Source: Chytridium lagenaria
Lineage: Eukaryota; Chytridiomycota; Chytridiomycetes; Chytridiales; Chytridiaceae
Assembly (NCBI GenBank): GCA_025449115.1
Contig: JAHLKC010000323.1
Location: forward strand, 1-14,580
Length of the DNA: 14,580 nt
Reading direction: 5' to 3'
A model generated the notes under the pieces. The model saw only the letters and a program-made list of their open reading frames with translations. It searched no databases and was not told the DNA's origin. A program made the position numbers and the translations under genes. Below, piece after piece: positions 8,307 through 14,580 of the stretch (within the stretch, counting starts at the first letter, position 1; every line of letters begins with the position of its first letter).

Positions 8307-8870
8307 AGCTCCAGAGTGACGTTTAGCGGTTTTAGAGGGGTTTTTTGGGTTTGTGAAATGTCGGGACTGATGACCAATGAAGGAGGGTGAATCGAACCAA
8401 GACATCTAACGCGTAACGTCGTGCTCGGAACCCATAGCCAAAAGGGCGCCGGTTTGTGTTTTCATCCCCTAAAGCTTAATGCGACCAAGTTATGGTTTGA
8501 TGTCCCATTCCCGCGCCGACGCCAATGGTTGTCGTGTGGGGGTGTGGAGATCGTGCATAGTTGTTTCATTTTCATACATGATTATTTATGGGTCCATGAC
8601 ATTTCACTTTGTTCCGGAAATACGATAAATGTAAAATCCCGACGTTTCCAAACCTCAACTTATACGTCAAATGTATCTTTTCATGTAGGTGTCAACCGCG
8701 CTTTATTTGGTGGCGACGGGGCCGAAAAGTTTAAAGTCATGGGGGATCTAAGAATAAAGTCATGGTATCTCACTGCATTATCGATAATTCCAACCAATGC
8801 TAGTGTCAGAAGCACGTAGGTATATATATATCCAAGAATAGCAAGAATAGCAAGTAAAGTGAAAGATGGC
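8307..8870. other. Intergenic region: MFS upstream region and channel 3' UTR
   Basis: Apart from the possible 33-codon N-terminal extension of the transporter (8405-8307), no gene is supported. The right end holds a TATATATATA run (8821-8830) and a 9-nt tandem repeat (AGAATAGCA, about 8835-8853) just after the stop of the channel gene on the minus strand. A minus-strand AATAAA (about 8702-8707) could end the channel transcript. Confidence 0.5.
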
Positions 8871-11800
8871 TCATTTTGATTGCCCACTCGCGCTGGAGGC
8901 AGGAAAATGGCTCCCGCTTGCCCCAAATGTATTATTCCCACCCGATCCTCCGCTAGACGCAGAGTGCATCGGATTGGGAATAACGTGAAGTCTATCTCCA
9001 CTGCTGTTCCTCGCAAACGACTTTGACTTTGCTATTGCAATAAACGCACTTTCCGACGCTGTTGGCTGCTGATGCTGACTCGGAGCCGCCACCGACGCAG
9101 TCGACCCAAACATGCTCTGACTCCTGCTGTTCACTTTACTCCGTATCGACAAATTCCTGCTGATCATGTTGAACACGCTATGACTTGCGTCCAAGCTTCT
9201 TCGACTTCCGCTTGTATTCGATGTGCGGGATCCTTTCCGTCGAATCCATCTATCTGCACGCCGTTTGGAGTCTTCATCACGACGAGCGTCTTCACGGGCT
9301 TTTTCGGCTTTGATACGCTCTTCTTGTTCTTTGCGGAGGCGGATAGTTTCGCGGATGCGTTCGGCGACGTGAGGGTACGAGTCCATGATTTGGACAAAGT
9401 CTTCTTTCTTAAGCATACAGAGTTCAACGTTGCCTTTTGCACGGGCGGCGGCGGTTCGTTTGCATGCTGTGTAATAGCGTCATTATTAAAATGATATGGA
9501 GACTTAATGAAAAAATACTCGGACGAAATAAAATGTTAAGAAGGGTTACCTTCAAAAAGGGCAATTTCGCCAAAGAACGACCCGGTCGACAAAGTTACAA
9601 AAACGACACCATCCTCTCCACAAATTTGAACCTCTCCAGTCTTGATGAAATACATCTCGTCTCCCTCATCGCCTTTTCGAAATATAAACCAGCCATCAAG
9701 AACATGGACAGACTAATGATAAGAGGTCAGTATAAAGTAGGTACCACCAAAAAAGGAAACTTCGTACTCGAATTTTAAAGCACAGTAGATTTTGAAAGTT
9801 GATGTCGCAACCTTGAAAGATGGGGACTTTTTTCAAAAGGTCAAGGTACATAAAGTTCTTAATCTGCTGTTGAACCGATCGGGGAAGATCTTCAAACATC
9901 TTGGATTCGTCCATGCCTTTACTTTTTTGCCATTGAAGCTCTTTGTGTGCTGTCACCATCTAGAACAATTTTATGAGTATGAAGTTATGCACTTCGAAGC
10001 ACAGCGCTCGGAGTCTAATAATATACCTTTTGGATTTCGGGAACAAGCCGCTTCTCTCGCATATAGTTTTTAAGCCATTCCATCTGAAACTTGTGATGCT
10101 CCTCTATGATAGATGATCAGTGTAAGTCTTCCGTAAACTCCGGTTGTAAAATCCCAGCAACCAAGCGTAGAGAGACAAAATGCAAGATATGAAAAAAAAT
10201 TTACCAGCATGGTTTGAAGCAGCCGTATTATCCAACATCTCCACAATACTATGAATATTCCCAAAAACCGTTCCATATGCCAATATACCGAACACAAACT
10301 CAAACACCACATACACATTCTCCGCGTCAAGTTCCACTTCCCTCAGATGTAGCACCAGCGATCTTAATGCAGATAAATAGCTTACAAGATACTGCGTCGT
10401 AAACATGTTGGTAAAGATATCGGGGGTACGAGTTTAAAATGGTCAACCCAGCGTTTGGGAGGTGGAAGGAACTGGTCTATAAACCAGAATATACAAGCGT
10501 CGTAATGACCCATAATCATGAGGATAAGCATTGTTTTAATGAGGCGAGAGATGGGCTAGATTAAAAGTGTGAGTTTTTCGCGGTAAAACGAAGACTTTGG
10601 CGAGAAAATCGCGTGAAAAAAGGTAGGAGTACTGACCATTGCAACACCAGGTATGGCTATAGAGTATATTCTTTGGTATGGAGTGTTAAGGACCATTTTG
10701 ATAAACACCACAAACGCCCAGTGCTTGTATTGAGAGTATCTGCATTCACGTTAATCGTAATGTTAAACAGTTTAGGAAATTAGAAAAGAGATGTAAATAT
10801 TTCATACAATTTAGAACTATATCCAAACGGAACACCGGTCGATCTATACTTCCCATACGGCACTCCCGGTATAAACGCTAATACCTCCAACGGTAAACAA
10901 GCCAGAAGCCTAACGATCCCGAAATCCTTCCAGAGAAACTTTGATCTTAATCTCGCTCTATCTTTACAGATAATACCGTACTCGTCTTTAAAGATGACCC
11001 GCATCAAGAGCATAGCATCGATTAAAAATATGAGATTTGCCACAAGCTGTGCTATGACGATGCCATAGTTGATAAAGTACTCCGTCCATGCCAGCTGGAT
11101 GGGGACAAGAATAAAGTGCACTGCGTGAAGAGTATTGACGATAAATGTCCAGGTTTGAAATGAGGGGTTGAGTTCGTCAATTGGGGCAAAGAAGAGTTCG
11201 TCTACACTTAACCGAGGCTGTGAAGAAGTGGAAGTAGCTGCTGCGGCTGTGGTGGTTAGAGGAGCAGGACTTGGAGTTGACGGGTTGCTGTAGGGGTGAC
11301 AGGCGGTTTAGAATCTGACTCTTTTGTACTGAGGCTGTTTTTGGTGTTGCCCCGAGGTAGCTTGGAGTCAAGACCGTCGAGCTTCTTTTCCGAAACATCC
11401 AATTCAGCTTTTAAGTCCGCACTATTTACTGTGATTGCTGGCGGTTGCTTGATGATCGGGACGAATATGGTGGGAGTGGGGATATCGCGGAGTGGGGAGA
11501 AAGAGCGGCAGGAGATCTAACGTTTACATCATTTAATGCAGGCGGTGAACACGCATCGCCCTCAGAATCTACAGAGCGTGGACTCAGCCCATTATTCGAC
11601 GATGAAATAACGCCTCTCTCGAGGAAAGGCTGAGATGATGATGATGACAATAATGATGCCGTAGTCACTGAATGTTCATCCGTTGTCACAGATATCTCAT
11701 ACTTCAGTTTGGAATGGATGATTCGAGCTGTTGAAAATTGATGGCTCGATCGTCTGTTGCCTGTATTATCTTTCGGGCTGGGTCCAGGCCCTTCCGTTGA

Positions 11801-12012
11801 TCCATTGCTGTAAACCCGAGATGAGATGTCGGTCCCAGAGGCACTTTTACTTCGAGAACGCCCATAGCTTGCACGGAGCTCGAGTGATTCTTTTGAGGTA
11901 TTCTCATCAACCTCCTTCACCGCAGACAAGAAGGAATCTCCTAAAAAACCATGAGATGTTGGTGTTGACCATCAGGAGATACGGTCATCTCAACAAAAGG
12001 GTATGGAGACAT
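8871..12012 (-). CDS. Cyclic-nucleotide-gated cation channel subunit
   Basis: Seven exons: 12012-10808, 10739-10637, 10555-10205, 10103-10027, 9959-9768, 9712-9550, 9466-8871; introns 55-101 nt. Four single bases are missing (A-run 11943-11948, AA 11464-11465, GGG 11282-11284, GGGGG 10422-10426). With them every phase closes and the protein is 896 residues. Residues 1-280 are a Ser-rich cytosolic tail. S1-S3 (about 284-375) include NLIFLIDAMLLMRVIF and FGIVRLLACLPLEVLAF. S4 is weakly charged. S5 contains GHYDACIFWFID, then the pore and S6 (VVFEFVFGILAYGTVFGNI). The C-linker (EEHHKFQMEWLKNYMREKRL) leads to a cyclic-nucleotide-binding domain with FFGEIALFE and KRTAAARA, where Arg-Thr-Ala matches the phosphate cassette of cGMP-responsive CNG channels. 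A coiled, charged, Ser-rich tail ends the protein. Expected role: cGMP-gated cation flux, possibly in zoospore sensing. Alternative start: ATG 11988. Confidence 0.88.
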
Positions 12013-12385
12013 TGATCATACCCATCTTCCCTTCTTCCGTCCTTTTCCGCTCGCAAGCAACGGTGTCGTTTTACGATCAAGTCGCTCTTAGCCAATCTTC
12101 GTTATAGAAGATTTTTTTGGTGGATGCTAATCCGTTAGAGGCATCTAGACTGCACTACAGACGGAGATGGTTGTGATGATCGCCGTTTAGCATTATGGAG
12201 GATTTTCATCGACGAGCAAATCTCGTAACAAATAACCACCGGTGGCTTTCTGTGCTCAGATTTATCACGGTCCGGCACGCTGCAACTTTACATTCTCCGG
12301 AAATATATGACGGAGACCCCTTCCATTCCGATGTGTGGGTGACGTTTCATGAGGGGTTGTCAAGGGAGCAAACTTTAATCTCAAC
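12013..12385. promoter_or_regulatory. Divergent intergenic region between channel and dehydrogenase
   Basis: This 373-nt region separates the start of the channel (minus, 12012) from the start of the SDR (plus, 12386). It must hold both promoters and 5' UTRs. No clear TATA box is seen on either strand, and the open frames here lack coding character. Confidence 0.55.
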
Positions 12386-13732
12386 ATGTCAACTGCGTTG
12401 GAGAGGACAAGGCTCATTCGTACACACCTCGCTGCTGACGGTGCTGCTGCTGCCTCGAATGAATGCATCGCACCCGCTCCATCTACCAGTCATACTGGTC
12501 TTCTTTCAAACCAAGTTGCAATCATTACAGGTGCAGGGTGAGGTTAATCGTCCAAGTCCTCTTTTGTCGTGCACTGAGCATCTTTTGTAACGTTTAATGG
12601 CGGGGTGAAGCCAAGGAATAGGTGCGGCTATGGCCAAGTTGTTTGCAAAGGAAGGCGCGTCCGTCGTCGTAGCGGACCTTGATGCCGGTAACTACCTTTA
12701 TGTATTGCTTCTCCACCTGCACCTCTACTCGAGCTCACGTCCCCGTAAACAATCCAAAGCACAGGAAGTCGTCGATGACATTAAAAAAAAACGGTGGAAA
12801 AGCCATCGCTGTTTATGGGATGTTACTGACCCTGCATTCCCGGAAAAACTCGTGGCCGTCACCATCCAGTTTGTAATTTCATACTTTTCTCTAATTTCCC
12901 CCGTTATCACAGTTCCGCCGTGTTGACACCACAACCAGAACTTTTGCAAAGATCAACCATATAATCAATAACGCTGGGTTTACTTTTGATGGAATGATTC
13001 ATAAAGTCTGGCCTTTCTTCCTCGCTTTTTATTTTTTTTGCTCAAGTGTTATAGATGACCGATAAGCAGTGGGAAATTATGCAATCGGAAGAATGGGTGT
13101 GTTGTTGAGATATCTTTTTTGTTTTCACAAGCTTGTCTTTTAAGTAATTATACTTTTTCTCGTGGGACTAGGGAGCTTTTAATGTCAGGCAAGTTTCGAG
13201 CACTATGTTTATTTACGTTTTCTCGGTGTTTTTATGTTTATTTTTCGCCATACATCACTACCTATGTAGTTCTATCATTTTAATTTATATAATTCTAAAA
13301 ACAGGGTCAACACCATTGCCTTTGGCCTCATCGACACCCGACTTACCCGAGCCAAAGAGACTGGCGATTTTATAGAAATTGAAGGAGAAAAGGTGAAGCT
13401 TGGAATCCCTATTGGAAATACCAAGCTTGGTGATATGATGGCGGCTAGGGCCAAGATGATTCCTTTGCAGAGAGCCGGACAGGCTGAGGAAGCTGCTGCT
13501 GCTGCTCTGTTTTTGTGCTCTCCGTTTTCTACATACGTGACCGGACATTGCTTGGAGGTAAATTCATTTTGTTCCGTTCTCATCAGTGCCCATGCGTCTC
13601 TTTTAATCTCGCCTTCCTTCCCTTATTTTTTCCTTTGTCGACTTTAAAAAACATATTCATTTCTGTACTTTCCGTACTTCCTGTTCGACTGACGATTATG
13701 ATGCCCAGGTCACCGGTGGAGCTGGGATTTGA
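12386..13732 (+). CDS. Short-chain dehydrogenase (3-oxoacyl-ACP-reductase type) lacking its catalytic segment
   Basis: Eight exons: 12386-12537, 12611-12687, 12760-12868, 12939-13005, 13055-13096, 13172-13188, 13305-13557, 13709-13732. Exon 3 has one extra A in the run 12783-12791 and one missing G at 12817-12819, which cancel. The product is 246 residues. The N-terminus is Arg-containing (ERTRLIRTHLAADG), possibly mitochondrial. The Rossmann fold has the NAD(P) motif TGAGQGIG (48-55), VVVADLDA and YGDVTDP, then INNAGFTFDGMIHK and MTDKQW. At that point the reading jumps directly to SEEWGAFNVRVNTIAFG, the segment that follows the active site in this family. The stretch with the catalytic Ser and Tyr-x3-Lys, about 65-75 residues, is absent. 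The C-terminal part (DTRLTRAKE, LGIPIGN, VTGGAGI) is complete. As read it cannot be an active reductase. Exon 4's acceptor is chosen at 12938; an alternative at 12912 gives an intron of only 40 nt. Confidence 0.8.
13172..13188 (+). other. 17-nt micro-exon followed by a GC-AG intron
   Basis: The exon GGAGCTTTTAATGTCAG encodes GAFNV plus two bases of the next Arg codon. It is preceded by an ACTAG acceptor and followed by GCAAGT, the classic GC donor, with acceptor ACAG at 13304. Both flanking joins are in frame and restore the family sequence EWGAFNVRVNTIAFG. Confidence 0.7.
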
Positions 13733-13792
13733 GTTTTCTAGAACAAGAAGAAAACTTCCATTCTTTTATTGCCGCATCTTGCGCATATTGCA

Positions 13793-13798
13793 AATAAA
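13793..13798 (+). terminator. Polyadenylation signal AATAAA, dehydrogenase gene
   Basis: AATAAA lies 61 nt after the TGA at 13730-13732, in the 202-nt gap before the convergent zinc-knuckle gene. Confidence 0.55.
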
Positions 13799-13934
13799 AT
13801 AATTATCGTAGCCGAAAACGATTATGGTACAATCTTGCATGGAGCGAACGTAGGAATTATAGTATTAACGCGATTCTTCTTGCACTTATTTACAAAACGT
13901 TTTTTCTCGAGTATTAAGTGTATCCTTTCTCTCC

Positions 13935-14580
13935 TCAGTCCTTTTTTCTCTTTTTCTTTGGCGATTCATCCTCCGAATCACTGCTAGAATCGCTGCTATC
14001 CCCATCAGAATTCGACGACGACGAGGAAGACGACGATGACGAATCTGACGACGATCCATCCGAATCCGACTCTGAGTCTGAAGACGATGATGATGATGAA
14101 TCCGATGCATCCCGTTTCCGTTTCTCCAACAACCGCTTCTTTTCTTTCTCTTGAAGAATCTTATCTGCAAGACCTTTTCTTTCGATGGTGGAGGCGGAGG
14201 GGAGGCGTTGCGTGAGGGTTTTGGAGGGGGGTTTGGAAAGCATTTGGGTGCGGGAGGGACGGACGAGGTAGGCTCTCTCGTTTTGGCATTCGTAGGTGAA
14301 GTGGCCGAATTCTGTTAGATTTGGTTAACGATGCAAACCATCAAAGGTATAAAAATAAACGAATAGACCAAAGACGGTAAACTTATGCAGAGAGAAACGG
14401 GGCGAAATAGTGTTTAACGTAGAAAATAAATGATGATGTTGCGATGAACTGCGAGAATGACAAAACCCCACACCAACCTAAACACTTTTGGCACTGATAC
14501 CCTTTCGCCGACGCCTGCTGTCTCGCATACGTTGCAGCCCTCCTCCACCGCTCTTCCTCAACTGTGACAGCGAGGTGACC
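13935..14580 (-). CDS. ZCCHC10: ZCCHC10-type zinc-knuckle protein, 3' part
   Basis: Two exons are visible: from the window edge (14580) to 14478, and 14311-13935, joined over a 166-nt intron (GTTGGT...AACAG) in phase 1. The join rebuilds a CCHC knuckle, CQKCLEFGHFTYEC, with the split Glu codon. It is followed by RAYLVRPSRT, a Lys/Glu-rich helix (ADKILQEKEKKRLLEKRKRD), a long Ser/Asp tract and the basic end SPKKKRKKD. This order (knuckle, YL-RPSRT, Ser/Asp tail, KKKRKK end) is that of animal ZCCHC10, whose knuckle reads almost the same. The knuckle is expected to bind RNA or protein in the nucleus; the precise role is not established here. The N-terminus (GHLAVTVEEERWRRAATYAR) runs out of the window and the start is not seen. 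It converges on the dehydrogenase gene. Confidence 0.88.

Noticed and set aside
8821..8853. TATATATATA and 9-nt tandem repeat as a possible promoter
   Set aside because: They lie just downstream of the channel stop codon on its strand, and no gene starts nearby on the plus strand.
12195..12590. Plus-strand frame of 131 codons overlapping the dehydrogenase start
   Set aside because: It is out of frame with the dehydrogenase exon that encodes the NAD(P)-binding motif, and has no coding features of its own.
240..12819. Programmed -1 ribosomal frameshifting as a general mechanism
   Set aside because: Sites are too many, differ in sequence and lack a common slippery heptamer; missing bases in the data explain them more simply.
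13918..14154. Plus-strand acidic Ser/Asp/Glu-rich frame
   Set aside because: It is the antisense reading of the Ser/Asp tract of the ZCCHC10-type gene.
1..14580. Transposons, CRISPR arrays or a virus-derived element
   Set aside because: No transposase or polymerase motifs, terminal repeats or regularly spaced direct repeats were seen.

Overview
The window looks like nuclear DNA of a fungus, most likely a zoosporic (chytrid-type) fungus. Genes are densely packed on both strands and most are split by introns of about 50-170 nt with GTAAGT-like donors and short pyrimidine tracts. Several genes end near AATAAA. The gene set includes a cyclic-nucleotide-gated (CNG) cation channel, a family expected in flagellate rather than terrestrial fungi. 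The lineage is inferred from gene content, not proven.

Layout, left to right: (1) 1-1670, two minus-strand cysteine-rich, probably zinc-binding proteins. The left one is broken and runs off the window; the right one is intact with four exact-length 18-residue repeats. (2) 1793-2400, remnants of a decayed minus-strand gene. (3) 2808-4882, a tandem pair of plus-strand paralogues with ten conserved cysteines, a Thr-rich stalk and a hydrophobic C-terminus; promoter and 3' end elements are duplicated too. (4) 5143-6133, a minus-strand TPR protein of a type best known from bacteria. (5) 6335-8306, a minus-strand 12-segment MFS transporter. (6) 8871-12012, a minus-strand seven-exon CNG channel with a cGMP-type binding cassette. 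(7) 12386-13732, a plus-strand short-chain dehydrogenase (SDR), divergent from the channel, that has lost its catalytic middle. (8) 13935-14580, the 3' part of a minus-strand ZCCHC10-type zinc-knuckle gene.

One property affects the whole annotation. Nearly every multi-exon gene must change frame once or more inside an exon, and in almost every case one base is missing, mostly next to a short homopolymer. When these single bases are restored, exon phases close exactly across all introns. This points to residual sequencing indels rather than mass pseudogenisation. The Cys-rich gene at 1-827 and the remnant at 1793-2400 are damaged beyond that background and may be true pseudogenes.

The genes do not form one pathway. 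The most notable points are the 18-residue Cys repeat protein and its neighbour, the ten-Cys tandem pair, the CNG channel with an odd pore and weak S4, and the SDR whose active site is absent although its exons still splice in frame.
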